From UBA967 sp044375555 (GTDB taxonomy: Bacteria > Verrucomicrobiota > Verrucomicrobiia > Chthoniobacterales > Terrimicrobiaceae): a stretch of DNA of 64,000 nt. Location: the NCBI GenBank assembly GCA_044375555.1, contig JBILML010000012.1:1-64000 (forward strand), in the 5' to 3' direction. Positions 44,419 through 53,443 of the stretch are shown one piece after another (position 1 is the stretch's first letter; every line of letters begins with the position of its first letter). The notes beneath the pieces are model-generated. The model made no database searches. It was not told where the DNA came from and was given only the letters and a program-made list of their open reading frames with translations. The position numbers were made by a program, and so were the translations under genes.

Positions 44419-45303
44419 TTAATCGATGAAGCGCCGCGTGAGATCGCCGTAAAACTCAATCCGCCGGTCGCGCAGGAAGGGCCAGTGCGTCCGCTGGGTA
44501 TCGACTTTCTCCAGATCGACCTCGACCACCAAAACCTCCTCCTTGTCCACCGAAGCGCGGGCAATGATTTCTCCGGAAGGATCCGCGACGAAGCTTTGCC
44601 CCCAAAATTCCAAGCCCGGTCCGCCATCCGGTGCCTCATGCCCGATGCGGTTTGGCGCGGCGACATAGCAACCATTCGCAATCGCATGACCGCGCTGAAC
44701 AGTTTCCCAGGAAGAGTGCTGGCGTTTGCCGTATTTTTCTTTCTCCGAGGGATGCCAACCGATCGCCGTCGGGTAGAACAAAATCTGCGCCCCTTGAAGC
44801 GCTGTGAGACGCGCCGCCTCGGGATACCATTGGTCCCAGCAAACACACACACCGATCCGACCGAATCGCGTGTCCCAAGCACGAAAACCCAGGTCGCCGG
44901 GAGTGAAGTAAAACTTTTCGTAAAAAAGCGGGTCGTCCGGAATGTGCATCTTCCGGTATTTGCCGAGAAACGATCCGTCCGCATCAATGATCGCCGCCGT
45001 GTTGTGATAAAGGCCAGGCGCCCGACGCTCGAAAAGCGAGGCGATGAGCACAACGCCACATTCCTTGGCAACGGCCTGCATCGCCTCGGTCGTCGGCCCG
45101 GGGATGGGCTCGGCGAGTTCGAAGTATTTGTGATCCTCGATCTGGCAAAAATACACCGAGGAGAAAAGCTCTTGGAGACATACGATGTTCGCGCCTTTCG
45201 CGGCGGCGGCACGGACCCCACGAAGGGCGGCGTCGATATTCGCCCGCACATCGGACGAGCAGGAGTTTTGGACAAGAGCGATTTTCACTTGGGTGGACTG
45301 CAT
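44419..45303 (-). CDS. aguB: N-carbamoylputrescine amidase
   Basis: A 294-residue nitrilase-family amidase that converts N-carbamoylputrescine to putrescine in arginine-derived polyamine synthesis. The catalytic Glu-Lys-Cys set is visible: IVCLQELFSSVYF (Glu), YRKMHIPDDPLFYEKFYFTPGD (Lys) and VCVCWDQWYPEAARL (Cys). The FSSVYFCQ and YGKRQHSSWETVQRGHAIANG segments match the AguB subgroup rather than other amidases. Agmatine deiminase is not nearby. It is the first gene of the engB operon, divergent from ribH with 123 bases between starts. Confidence 0.9.
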   Translation of the reverse strand: MQSTQVKIALVQNSCSSDVRANIDAALRGVRAAAAKGANIVCLQELFSSVYFCQIEDHKYFELAEPIPGPTTEAMQAVAKECGVVLIASLFERRAPGLYHNTAAIIDADGSFLGKYRKMHIPDDPLFYEKFYFTPGDLGFRAWDTRFGRIGVCVCWDQWYPEAARLTALQGAQILFYPTAIGWHPSEKEKYGKRQHSSWETVQRGHAIANGCYVAAPNRIGHEAPDGGPGLEFWGQSFVADPSGEIIARASVDKEEVLVVEVDLEKVDTQRTHWPFLRDRRIEFYGDLTRRFID

Positions 45304-45426
45304 ACAGTCATTCGTATTTTTTTCCGCCCCCTCGGTAAAACGAAAACTCGCGCCACGACACGGCGAGAAGCGTCAAGCGCGATGTTGTTGTTGCAGGAAA
45401 AATCGAAAATCGTGAACATCCCCTCC

Positions 45427-45900
45427 ATGCCGAAAGCCTTTCCGCTTCGGCCTCGAACAGCAACAGACACCTCCTTCTCGTATGCGATCGTGGCCAGCCA
45501 ATTTAACGACACCTTTGTCCAGCCCCTCGTGGACCACGCCTCGCGCGAACTCGCCGCACTCGAGCCCGGTGCCCGGATCGAGGTCTTCCGCACCCCGGGG
45601 TCCTTCGAGATTCCCGTATTCGTCCAAGCCGCAGCGGACTTGAAACGATTCCACGCCATTCTCGCCCTCGGCGTGGTTTTCCAAGGTGAAACTGGCCATG
45701 CAAACTTGATTGCCGAGTCGGTGACCAAGGCCCTGCTCGACATCTCGATCGCGCACCGCGTTCCGGTCATTCATGAAGTTCTCTTTGTGAAAAACGAGGA
45801 GCAGGCCAAGGAACGCTGTCTCGGCCTGGAACACAACCGAGGCATCGAAGCCGCCCGCGCCGCCGTGCTGGCCGCTCGCAACCTTTCGGAGGTCGTCTAA
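45427..45900 (+). CDS. ribH: 6,7-dimethyl-8-ribityllumazine synthase
   Basis: A 157-residue enzyme, from MPKAFPLRPR at 45427. It makes the lumazine precursor of riboflavin. It carries VASQFNDTFVQPLVDHA, RTPGSFEIPVFVQ (about 55-67), ALGVVFQGETGHANLIAESV (about 80-99, with the His that acts as base) and VPVIHEVLFVKNEEQAKER. The enzyme forms icosahedral shells in many bacteria. It is followed two bases later by nusB, a common ribH-nusB pairing. The long open frame upstream of 45427 lies antisense to aguB and engB and is rejected. Confidence 0.95.
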   Translation: MPKAFPLRPRTATDTSFSYAIVASQFNDTFVQPLVDHASRELAALEPGARIEVFRTPGSFEIPVFVQAAADLKRFHAILALGVVFQGETGHANLIAESVTKALLDISIAHRVPVIHEVLFVKNEEQAKERCLGLEHNRGIEAARAAVLAARNLSEVV

Positions 45901-45902
45901 CC

Positions 45903-46319
45903 ATGGGAGTCCGACGCGATGCCCGCGAAGCTGCGGTGCAATATCTCTACCAACGCGAAGTTCACGGCGATGAGTCCGACTCGAACCTCGAAGATTTTTA
46001 TCAATTCCGCGGCCTGAGCCCGAGTGGACGCAAGTTCTGTGAGGAACTCCTCAAAGGCTGGATGATCCACCGTGCCGAAATCGACGATGCGATTCGCGCT
46101 CATGCGAAGAATTTCGAGTTCAACCGCCTCTCGGCTGTGGATCGAAATGTCCTGCGTATCGCCTCGCACGAAATCCTCTATTGCCCCGACACCCCGCCTG
46201 CTGTCGCGATCAACGAGGCCATTGAAATCGCCAAGAAATACAGCACGGCCGACTCCGGAAAATTCGTCAACGGGGTCCTCGATAGCATCCGAAAGGACAA
46301 AGCCCCAAAAACCGCCTGA
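45903..46319 (+). CDS. nusB: Transcription antitermination factor NusB
   Basis: A 138-residue protein. It has the NusB layout: VRRDAREAAVQYLYQ at the start, then the AEIDDAIRAHAKNFEFNRLSAVDRNVLRIASHEI core and the AVAINEAIEIAKKYSTADSGKFVNGVLDSI end. With NusE it binds boxA RNA and keeps rRNA transcription processive. It stands between ribH and ftsY with 2 and 3 base gaps, so all three are probably one transcript. Confidence 0.95.
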   Translation: MGVRRDAREAAVQYLYQREVHGDESDSNLEDFYQFRGLSPSGRKFCEELLKGWMIHRAEIDDAIRAHAKNFEFNRLSAVDRNVLRIASHEILYCPDTPPAVAINEAIEIAKKYSTADSGKFVNGVLDSIRKDKAPKTA

Positions 46320-46322
46320 CCC

Positions 46323-47174
46323 ATGGCCGAAGGTTTTTTCAAAAGTTTCCTCGCGAAATTCCGTGGCGAACCCATCGACTGGGAGGAATTGGAGGAAACC
46401 CTCATTCGCGCGGACATCGGGGTTTCGATGACCCAGAAAATCCTCGAGTCGATCAAAGCCCGCAGCGGCTTCGCCTCCGCCGACACGGTGATGCAGGTCA
46501 CGCGTGAGGAAATATTAAAAATCCTTCCCCCACCCGAACCCCCGCTTTTCCCCCTTCCGGCAAAACCCAAGGTCGTCCTTCTCGTTGGCGTCAACGGAAC
46601 CGGAAAGACCACTTCCTCGGCCAAGCTCGCCTACTGGCTGAAATCCCAAGGCCGCACTTGCCTACTCGTCGCCGCCGACACCTTCCGCGCCGCCGCGATC
46701 GAACAACTCTGCCGCTGGGGTGAAAAGCTCGGCCTCGAAGTCATCAAGAGCCAATATCAAGCCGACTCGGCCGCTCTTTGCTACGACGCGTGGGACAGCG
46801 CAAACCGCCGGAATATCGAATTCCTCCTCTGCGACACCGCCGGCCGACTCCACACGAAAAGTAACCTCATGCTGGAACTCTCCAAAGTCGCCCGCACCCT
46901 CGGCAAGCATGACCCCGAGGCCCCCCACGAAAAGTGGATCGTGCTCGACGCCACCACTGGCTCCAACGCCCTCGTCCAAGCTAGGGAATTCCACCAATCC
47001 ATCGGCCTCACCGGCATCATCCTCACCAAACTCGACGGCAGCGGCAAAGGCGGCATCGCCGTCGCCATCCAGCACGAACTCCGCCTCCCCACAAAATTCA
47101 TCGGCACCGGCGAAAAAGAAACCGACTTCGCTCCCTTCAACCGGAACGACTACATCGACCGATTGCTTTCGTAG
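46323..47174 (+). CDS. ftsY: Signal recognition particle receptor FtsY
   Basis: A 283-residue SRP receptor consisting only of the NG domains. G-motifs: GVNGTGKTTSSAKLA (about 90-104), DTAGRLHTKSNLM (about 168-180) and TKLDGSGKGG (about 233-242). The N domain (about 1-75) begins MAEGFFKSFLAKF. The acidic A domain of E. coli FtsY is missing, as in many bacteria. It docks ribosome-SRP complexes at the membrane. It closes the ribH-nusB-ftsY set and converges on hrpB with a 7-base gap. Confidence 0.95.
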   Translation: MAEGFFKSFLAKFRGEPIDWEELEETLIRADIGVSMTQKILESIKARSGFASADTVMQVTREEILKILPPPEPPLFPLPAKPKVVLLVGVNGTGKTTSSAKLAYWLKSQGRTCLLVAADTFRAAAIEQLCRWGEKLGLEVIKSQYQADSAALCYDAWDSANRRNIEFLLCDTAGRLHTKSNLMLELSKVARTLGKHDPEAPHEKWIVLDATTGSNALVQAREFHQSIGLTGIILTKLDGSGKGGIAVAIQHELRLPTKFIGTGEKETDFAPFNRNDYIDRLLS

Positions 47175-47181
47175 GAATCGC

Positions 47182-49704
47182 CTACCGCCACTCGTGCTTG
47201 GGGTATTGGCGTTGCAGTTGGTTTTTGAGTTGGGGGTAGGTGTCGGACCAAAAGGAGTGGAGATTTTTTGTGACCTGCACCGGACGGTGACTCGGGGCGA
47301 GCACATGGAGCGTCAGCGCGTGGCGGCCGAGGGCGATTTTGACTTCCCCATCCACACCGTAGAAATCCTGAATGCGTCCGGCTAGGAAGGGTTCGGCCGT
47401 ATCGGAGTAGGTGATCTTGGCTCGACGCCCCGAGGGAAGTTCCAAGCGCTCGGGGGCGTGTTTTTCGACCATCTGCTGCTGGGCGTGCGTGAGCAGGGAC
47501 TTGGCGTGCGGCAAGACCGACGCGTCCTTGATGTCGCGGTAACAAGTGGCCCCATCGCAAACCAAAAGAATGATGTGGTGGCGCTCGTCGTCACCAAGTG
47601 CCGGGAGGCCTTGATCGGGACAAAGTCGGGCGAGGAAATTCACCCGGTGGATCCATTGCTCGACCGCGTCATCCCAGCCATTGAGGCGAAGATTTCCAGA
47701 AAGCACCTCGTCAGCGAGGCAACTCGAAGCGGCAGGCCCAGGCTCGGCGTCGCGGTCACGATTTTCCAGAACGAGATCCCGAAAAACCCGCTCGCGGCGC
47801 ACCACAACGCGGTTCTGGGATTTGTCGAAAAAATACTCGGCCCGATCCGTAAAATCGGCCGGGAACATTTCGCGAAGCCAGACTTCCTCGATGCCAGTTG
47901 CCAGACTCAGCAAAACCCGGGCATCGCCATCCCGGCCCTCGATTTCGGCGATTTCGGCGGCGACGAGAAACCGACTTCCGTCTGCCACACTTTGGCGGGC
48001 CAGAAGCCCTCGACGGCCTCGAACGATGTCGCAAACAAGCGTCCCAGGATTTTTTCTCACCGCCACCTGATCGGCGAAACCAGCCAGCACACAACGGGCT
48101 ACGGCCTTATCGGTCGGCGGCGCATCTTCGATCAACAAGGCCTCGGCGTGGGCGATGTCGAGGAATTGGTCGAACAGTTTTCCAACCTGACGTGCGGAGT
48201 CGGAATGAATGCCTAGGGTGCGGCATTCGTTCATGCGAAAATCCCGCGACCGTGCCCATTCGAAGACTCGCATCAAAACCAAGAAATCCGAGGTGCCTCC
48301 GCCGAAGATTTCCATTCGCTCCTCCTCGATGCGTTTGTCCACCTTGAGCAACATGGATCGAGTTTGCGTGATGGCGGCGATCAACGAAGCCGCTCGAACA
48401 CAGCCCAATTCCTCGGCGGCCAGAAGCATCCGGGCATAGCGGGGGTGGAGCGGGAAATTCAGCATCCGCCGCCCTAGCCCCGTGATTGCACCTTCCGCAT
48501 CCAAGGCCCCGAGGTCGCGGAGCAAAAACTCGGCGCGATCCAGCGCCGCGGAGTCAGGTGGCTCGATCCAGCGGAAGGTTTTCAAATCCCCCACCCCGGC
48601 GGCCTTGAGGGAGAGAATCGTCTCAGCCAGATCGAGGCGCTTGATTTCAGGGAGTTCCCGCAAGGGCCGCCGCTGGTGGTCGCGCTCGGTCCAAAGCCTC
48701 ACGCAAACACCCGGCGCGGTGCGCCCCGCACGACCAGCCCGCTGGGCCGCGGAGGCGGCGCTGATTTTTTCGATGAAGAGCGTGTTGATGCCCCGGTTGG
48801 AATCATGACGGGCGATTCGGGCCAGCCCGGAATCCACGACGAGTGTGATGCCATCGATCGTCAGCGAAGTTTCGGCGACATTGGTCGAGACGATGATTTT
48901 GCGCCCGCCGCCTCGATTTACCGCCTTGTCCTGCTCCACCGCGGGAAGCTCGCCATGTAGCGGAAGAATCGCGCAGCGACTACCTAGACGCGCCTGCAAT
49001 TCCCGAATCGTGCGCTGGATTTCGTAACTGCCCGGCATGAACACCAGGATATTCCCCTCGGTATCTTCAAAATGGCCCGCCACCGCGTCGGTGGCCGTTT
49101 CCCAGATCGGATCTTCGCGGGGTTCGTGGCTGAGATGGAGGATTTCCACGGGATGGACACGCCCCTCGGATTTTAAAAACGAGGCGTTGCCGAGGTAGGT
49201 CGCGAGTTCTGCTCCGTCGAGAGTCGCAGACATCACGATGATTTTCAGGTCGGGACGCGTCGTCTCTTGAAGATCCAGCGCCCGCGCCAGGCTGATGTCG
49301 CCATGCAAGTGACGCTCGTGAAATTCATCGAAAACAATCGCCGAGATGCCGCGCAGCTCGGGATCGGCGAGCATTTGGCGGAGCAAAATTCCCTCCGTGA
49401 CAAACAAGAGCCGCGTGTCGCGGGACGAAACATTATCGAGGCGGATTTGGTAGCCGACCTCGCCGCCGAGTTTCACACCCCGCTCGCTGGCGACACGCGC
49501 CGCCAGCATTCTCGCGGCCAAGCGCCGCGGTTGCAGGATCACGCAACGCCCATTCCCCAGGATGCCCCCGTCGAGGAGGATTTGGGGAACCTGGGTGGAT
49601 TTTCCCGAGCCGGTCGGGGCTTCGAGGACGAGACGGTTCCCTTCGCTCAGCGTGCTGACGATTTCCTCGTCGAGTTCGTAAATGGGCAACGCCTCGTGAT
49701 CCAC
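47182..49704 (-). CDS. hrpB: DEAH-box ATP-dependent helicase HrpB
   Basis: An 840-residue RNA helicase-like protein from a GTG start at 49704. Motifs: EAPTGSGKST (Walker A, about 29-38), IVFDEFHERHLHGD (DEFH), IIVMSATLDGAEL (about 151), STNVAETSLTIDGITLV and RAGRAGRTAPGVCVRL (about 325). The C-terminal part (about 450-840) carries the HrpB-specific ending with the HRPVQVTKNLHSFWSDTYPQLKNQLQ stretch. Function in bacteria is poorly known. It sits 3 bases after the photolyase gene, which lies upstream on the same strand. Confidence 0.93.
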   Translation of the reverse strand: MDHEALPIYELDEEIVSTLSEGNRLVLEAPTGSGKSTQVPQILLDGGILGNGRCVILQPRRLAARMLAARVASERGVKLGGEVGYQIRLDNVSSRDTRLLFVTEGILLRQMLADPELRGISAIVFDEFHERHLHGDISLARALDLQETTRPDLKIIVMSATLDGAELATYLGNASFLKSEGRVHPVEILHLSHEPREDPIWETATDAVAGHFEDTEGNILVFMPGSYEIQRTIRELQARLGSRCAILPLHGELPAVEQDKAVNRGGGRKIIVSTNVAETSLTIDGITLVVDSGLARIARHDSNRGINTLFIEKISAASAAQRAGRAGRTAPGVCVRLWTERDHQRRPLRELPEIKRLDLAETILSLKAAGVGDLKTFRWIEPPDSAALDRAEFLLRDLGALDAEGAITGLGRRMLNFPLHPRYARMLLAAEELGCVRAASLIAAITQTRSMLLKVDKRIEEERMEIFGGGTSDFLVLMRVFEWARSRDFRMNECRTLGIHSDSARQVGKLFDQFLDIAHAEALLIEDAPPTDKAVARCVLAGFADQVAVRKNPGTLVCDIVRGRRGLLARQSVADGSRFLVAAEIAEIEGRDGDARVLLSLATGIEEVWLREMFPADFTDRAEYFFDKSQNRVVVRRERVFRDLVLENRDRDAEPGPAASSCLADEVLSGNLRLNGWDDAVEQWIHRVNFLARLCPDQGLPALGDDERHHIILLVCDGATCYRDIKDASVLPHAKSLLTHAQQQMVEKHAPERLELPSGRRAKITYSDTAEPFLAGRIQDFYGVDGEVKIALGRHALTLHVLAPSHRPVQVTKNLHSFWSDTYPQLKNQLQRQYPKHEWR

Positions 49705-49707
49705 AGC

Positions 49708-51105
49708 TCAGGATAATGAGGATTTGAACAATTCCAGCGTGATGTCCCGCGCGGCGGAATGGTCCACAACCGGTGGCGGGTAGTTTTTCACCAAACGAAC
49801 TCCCGGAGGTGGAGCGTCCATCAACTTCTCCGCCGGAACATCGCACAATTCGGGAACCCATTTTTTAATGTAGGCGGCGTCGGGATCGAAGCGCTTGGTT
49901 TGGCTCCAGGGATTCTGGATTCGGAAATACGGCGCGGCATCGGCCCCGGTTCCCGCGCTCCATTGCCAACCGCCATTGTTGCTGGCGATTTCGCCGTCCA
50001 CGAGCGTCTGCATGAAGTATTGCTCGCCGAGGCGCCAGTCGAGATGGAGGTCCTTCGTCAAAAACATCGCGGCGATCATGCGGGTGCGGTTGTGCATGAA
50101 GCCGGTCTCGCGGAGTTCGCGCATGGCGGCATCCACAATCGGAAAGCCGGTCTCGCCGTTTTTCCACTTCTCAAAATTCGCCAGCGTGCCGGGCCATTTC
50201 ATCCCGCGATACTTGGGGTTGAATTCCTGATCGAGAACCTCGGGATAGTTCCAGAGGATTTGCATGTAGAATTCGCGCCAGACAAGTTCGGCGATATATT
50301 TCATGGCACTTCCGCGGCCGGCGGCGTCGAGCGAATCGGCTTTTTGAAGACAGGCTTGGTGGAGTTCGCGAATCGAGAGCAATCCAAAGCGCAGATCCTG
50401 CGAGAGACGCGAGGTGTGACGACCCGAGGGGATGTCACGATTCGCGCCGTAGCGGGCAAGTCCGCGATCCAAAAACTCCCTCATCCGCTCCCGGGCCGCC
50501 TTTTCGCCGGACTCCAGCACCCCGCCAGCGGCAGGCGGGAGGCCCCAGGAAGCCAGCGTGGGGAGCTCGAGGGAGGAGGTATTCGGGGAAGTGAGTTTCT
50601 TGATCCGTTCCACAATGGGAGGCTTGGCGAGTTTATCCCAAGCCTTGGAGTAGGGAGTGAACACGCGGAAGGTCTCACCCGCTCCGGTCAAAACCTCCCT
50701 GCGCTCATGAATCGCGATATCCTTGAAAGCATGAATCTCGATGCCCAGCCGCGCTGCGGTTTTGGCCAATCGCTCCTCGACGGAACGCCCGAAGGGATCG
50801 GGATCTCGGTTGTAAAAAATCGCCGAGGCTCCGGTTTCGGCGACGAGTTTTTCCAACTCCTCGACGGCATCACCTTGGCGGATGACGAGCCTCGATCCCA
50901 CCGCGCGAAGATTGCCATCCAGGGCGGAAAGAGAACCGCAAAGGAACGACTGGCGATTCGAACCCGTCCAGTGGTGGTTATTTTTCCATCCGCTCAAAAT
51001 GTAAACCGGCACGACCGACTCCGAGGCCTTGGAAGCGGCATGGAGAGCGGTATTATCCGTGATGCGGAGATCGCGGCGGAACCAGTGAATGACAGTTTTC
51101 CCCAT
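49708..51105 (-). CDS. phr: Deoxyribodipyrimidine photolyase
   Basis: A 465-residue photolyase, from MGKTVIHWFRRDLRI at 51105. The N-terminal Rossmann-like part holds an antenna cofactor. The FAD-binding part (about 200-460) carries WREFYMQILWNYPEV, RMIAAMFLTKDLHLDWRLGEQYFMQ and the SNNGGWQWSAGTGADAAPYFRI region. The enzyme repairs cyclobutane pyrimidine dimers with blue light. The PFL-type signatures suit class I CPD photolyase. It diverges from DAHP synthase and leads directly into hrpB. Confidence 0.93.
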   Translation of the reverse strand: MGKTVIHWFRRDLRITDNTALHAASKASESVVPVYILSGWKNNHHWTGSNRQSFLCGSLSALDGNLRAVGSRLVIRQGDAVEELEKLVAETGASAIFYNRDPDPFGRSVEERLAKTAARLGIEIHAFKDIAIHERREVLTGAGETFRVFTPYSKAWDKLAKPPIVERIKKLTSPNTSSLELPTLASWGLPPAAGGVLESGEKAARERMREFLDRGLARYGANRDIPSGRHTSRLSQDLRFGLLSIRELHQACLQKADSLDAAGRGSAMKYIAELVWREFYMQILWNYPEVLDQEFNPKYRGMKWPGTLANFEKWKNGETGFPIVDAAMRELRETGFMHNRTRMIAAMFLTKDLHLDWRLGEQYFMQTLVDGEIASNNGGWQWSAGTGADAAPYFRIQNPWSQTKRFDPDAAYIKKWVPELCDVPAEKLMDAPPPGVRLVKNYPPPVVDHSAARDITLELFKSSLS

Positions 51106-51242
51106 GCCGGGAAACCTAGCCACCCCCACCGCGCCGACCAATCCTTTTGCACAGAGAGCGGCAACTTGCCAGAGAGCCGAACTTCAACATTGTTTTGCAT
51201 GCGAAGGAGCTTTCGAGGATGTTTCTCGACCTTTTTTTGAAA

Positions 51243-52301
51243 ATGACAGCACAACCTCTTGATCAGAAATCCCAGTCGCATTCCGTGGAGAATTTGCGCG
51301 TGGTGGGGGTCACTCGATTGATCACTCCCGCCCAAATCAAAGAGCAACTTCCCGCTGGCGATCGTCAGTTGGCGCTGGTGGAAAAAACCCGCCAAGAGGC
51401 GAAGTCCATCCTGCGCGGCGAGGATGACCGCATGCTGGTAATTGTGGGCCCTTGCTCGATTCACGACCCGGAATCCGCTCTCGAATACGCCCGCCATCTC
51501 GCCGTCCTCTCCCAAGAACTCGCCGACCGCTACCTCATCGTCATGCGGGTTTATTTTGAAAAACCCCGCACGACCATTGGTTGGAAAGGCTTCATCAACG
51601 ACCCGAATCTCGACGAGTCCTGCGACATGGCAAAGGGAATCCTCCTCGCGAGGAAGTTGCTCTTGGACATCCTCGATCTCGGGCTCCCCACCGCCACGGA
51701 ATTCCTCGATCCGATCATTCCCCAATACACCGCCGAACTCATTACCTGGGCCGCGATTGGTGCCCGCACGACGGAATCCCAGACCCACCGCGAGATGGCG
51801 AGTGGACTCTCGATGCCAGTGGGTTTCAAGAACGCCACGGACGGAAGTTTCCAGACGGCGATTGACGCGATGGCCTCCGCTTGCACCCAGCACAGTTTCC
51901 TCGGCATCGATCAAGATGGCGCGACGAGCATCATCAAGACGGCAGGAAACCCCGACAGCCATGTCGTTCTTCGCGGGGGCCGCACGGGCCCGAATTATCA
52001 TCCCGAAGATGTCGCCCTCGCCGAGCAGGCCCTTCGAAAGTCCGGACTGCACCCGACGCTGATGGTCGATTGCAGTCATGCGAATTCCGGCAAGGACCCG
52101 AACCGCCAACCCGATGTCTGGAAGAGCATCCTCGCACAGCGCCGCGATGGAAATCGCCACCTCATCGGCGCAATGCTTGAGAGCCATTTGCATTTCGGCA
52201 GTCAACCCCTCACGCAGGATCCCTCGATTTTGAAATACGGCGTGTCCATCACGGACGCCTGCATGGATTGGGAAACCACGGCCGCGCTCCTCAAGGCTTG
52301 A
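51243..52301 (+). CDS. 3-deoxy-7-phosphoheptulonate (DAHP) synthase, class I
   Basis: A 352-residue DAHP synthase that condenses PEP with erythrose 4-phosphate at the start of the shikimate pathway. Motifs of the AroFGH type: LVIVGPCSIHDPESALEYA (about 62-80), MRVYFEKPRTTIGWKGFINDP (about 100-120), AIGARTTESQTHREMASG (about 175) and MVDCSHANSGKDPNRQ (about 273). The start was set at MTAQPLDQ (51243); an earlier Met at 51219 is possible. Which feedback inhibitor it obeys is not evident. It overlaps the next gene by TTGA. Confidence 0.93.
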   Translation: MTAQPLDQKSQSHSVENLRVVGVTRLITPAQIKEQLPAGDRQLALVEKTRQEAKSILRGEDDRMLVIVGPCSIHDPESALEYARHLAVLSQELADRYLIVMRVYFEKPRTTIGWKGFINDPNLDESCDMAKGILLARKLLLDILDLGLPTATEFLDPIIPQYTAELITWAAIGARTTESQTHREMASGLSMPVGFKNATDGSFQTAIDAMASACTQHSFLGIDQDGATSIIKTAGNPDSHVVLRGGRTGPNYHPEDVALAEQALRKSGLHPTLMVDCSHANSGKDPNRQPDVWKSILAQRRDGNRHLIGAMLESHLHFGSQPLTQDPSILKYGVSITDACMDWETTAALLKA

Positions 52302-52894
52302 AAATCCGAGAGGCCAGGTTTGCGGCGATCGACTTTGAAAGCGCCGGAACCGCGCCCGGACTTGGAGATGAACCCATCCAAATCGCGATCGTTCACTGGA
52401 ACGGCGAGTCCTTGGAGCGAGTGCTCGACTCGTATTTGAAACCCTCGCGCCCGGTGACATGGGCAGCGCGCGAAGTGCATAGCATTTCCGACGAGATGAT
52501 CCGCCACGCCCCCACGCTGACTGAGCTCTGGCCACAAGTCCGGGAAGCCTTGCGCGACCGCTGGGTCGTGGCTCATGGCGCGGCGACGGAGAAACGGTTT
52601 TTGAATATTTTCCCGTTCCATGGATTCGGTCCCTGGGTCGATACGCTCCCGCTTGCACGGGCGATCCACCCCACTCTGGAGTCACACAAACTGAGCGACA
52701 CGATCCAATCGCTCGGGTTGGAATACCAACTCTCCGACTGGCCCACTTTTCGATGGCACGACGCCGCGAGCGATGCCGCCGCCACGCTGGTCCTGCTCAA
52801 AAATCTAGTCGCTTCGACCGACCTCCACGATGAGCCGGCGGAAATCCTCACCCGCCCGAGTCTCCGAGCCTATTTCAAGGCTCGCAGGAAATAA
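52298..52894 (+). CDS. DEDDh-type 3'-5' exonuclease (DnaQ-like)
   Basis: About 198 residues from a TTG at 52298 that overlaps the DAHP synthase stop; an ATG at 52268 would add ten residues. The DEDD catalytic set is readable: AIDFESAG (about 10-17), a second Asp-containing VAHGAATEKRFL (about 88), and FRWHDAASDAAATL (about 148-161, the His plus Asp). The family covers the DNA polymerase III proofreading subunit and stand-alone nucleases; length and lack of other domains suit a stand-alone one. Its last 20 bases overlap the convergent cyclo-ligase gene. Confidence 0.82.
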   Translation: MKIREARFAAIDFESAGTAPGLGDEPIQIAIVHWNGESLERVLDSYLKPSRPVTWAAREVHSISDEMIRHAPTLTELWPQVREALRDRWVVAHGAATEKRFLNIFPFHGFGPWVDTLPLARAIHPTLESHKLSDTIQSLGLEYQLSDWPTFRWHDAASDAAATLVLLKNLVASTDLHDEPAEILTRPSLRAYFKARRK

Positions 52895-53438
52895 TCCCCT
52901 CGGGCGTCACCACGAAATCCATCCGGATGTCGTGATCCTCGCAGGGCACGCGCTCCACGAGAAGTTCGGTGAAACAAACCCCGACGCGCACCCCTTGGAA
53001 CTTCGTCAAAAGCCGGTCGTAATATCCCGCCCCGCGACCCAGCCGACCTCCGGAGGGATCAAAGGCCAGCCCCGGCACGACAATAAAATCTGACTCGAAG
53101 GGAGCTTTTGGCGCGTTTGCCTTCGGCTCGAGATTTCCAAATTTTCCCTGAACCAATTCCTCGGAGGACTCCGCATAGTGGAGTTTCAAATCCTCCCCGG
53201 AGACTCGCGGAAGGATGACTTTTTTTCCATCCGGCCAAGGCGTGAGCAGGTGCGGCTCCGACGGCAGCGCGCTGTAAAGGCAGACAGAACTGGAACGGTG
53301 CCATTCGAGCCAGAGCGCGAAGTGCCCAAGGATTTCCAAGCCCGCAGCACGGCTGCGAATTTTCGGCAAACCTTCGACCTTCCTGCGCGCCTCCCTCCGC
53401 AGGCTTTGCTTTTCTTCGGCGATCACCGACAATCCCAT
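52875..53438 (-). CDS. 5-formyltetrahydrofolate cyclo-ligase
   Basis: A 187-residue enzyme (YgfA/FAU1 type) that turns 5-formyl-THF into 5,10-methenyl-THF with ATP. The signature VPGLAFDPSGGRLGRGAGYYDRLL lies at about 119-142 and the basic start KQSLRREARRKVEGL at about 9-23. It is divergent from the MBL gene with only five bases between the two start codons, which leaves no room for separate promoters and ribosome sites. Its end overlaps the DEDD exonuclease gene. Confidence 0.9.
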   Translation of the reverse strand: MGLSVIAEEKQSLRREARRKVEGLPKIRSRAAGLEILGHFALWLEWHRSSSVCLYSALPSEPHLLTPWPDGKKVILPRVSGEDLKLHYAESSEELVQGKFGNLEPKANAPKAPFESDFIVVPGLAFDPSGGRLGRGAGYYDRLLTKFQGVRVGVCFTELLVERVPCEDHDIRMDFVVTPEGIISCEP

Positions 53439-53443
53439 GGCAC

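Noticed and set aside
43885..45426. Long upstream extension of the ribH frame
   Set aside because: It runs antisense to engB and aguB. RibH family members start at MPKAFPLRP.
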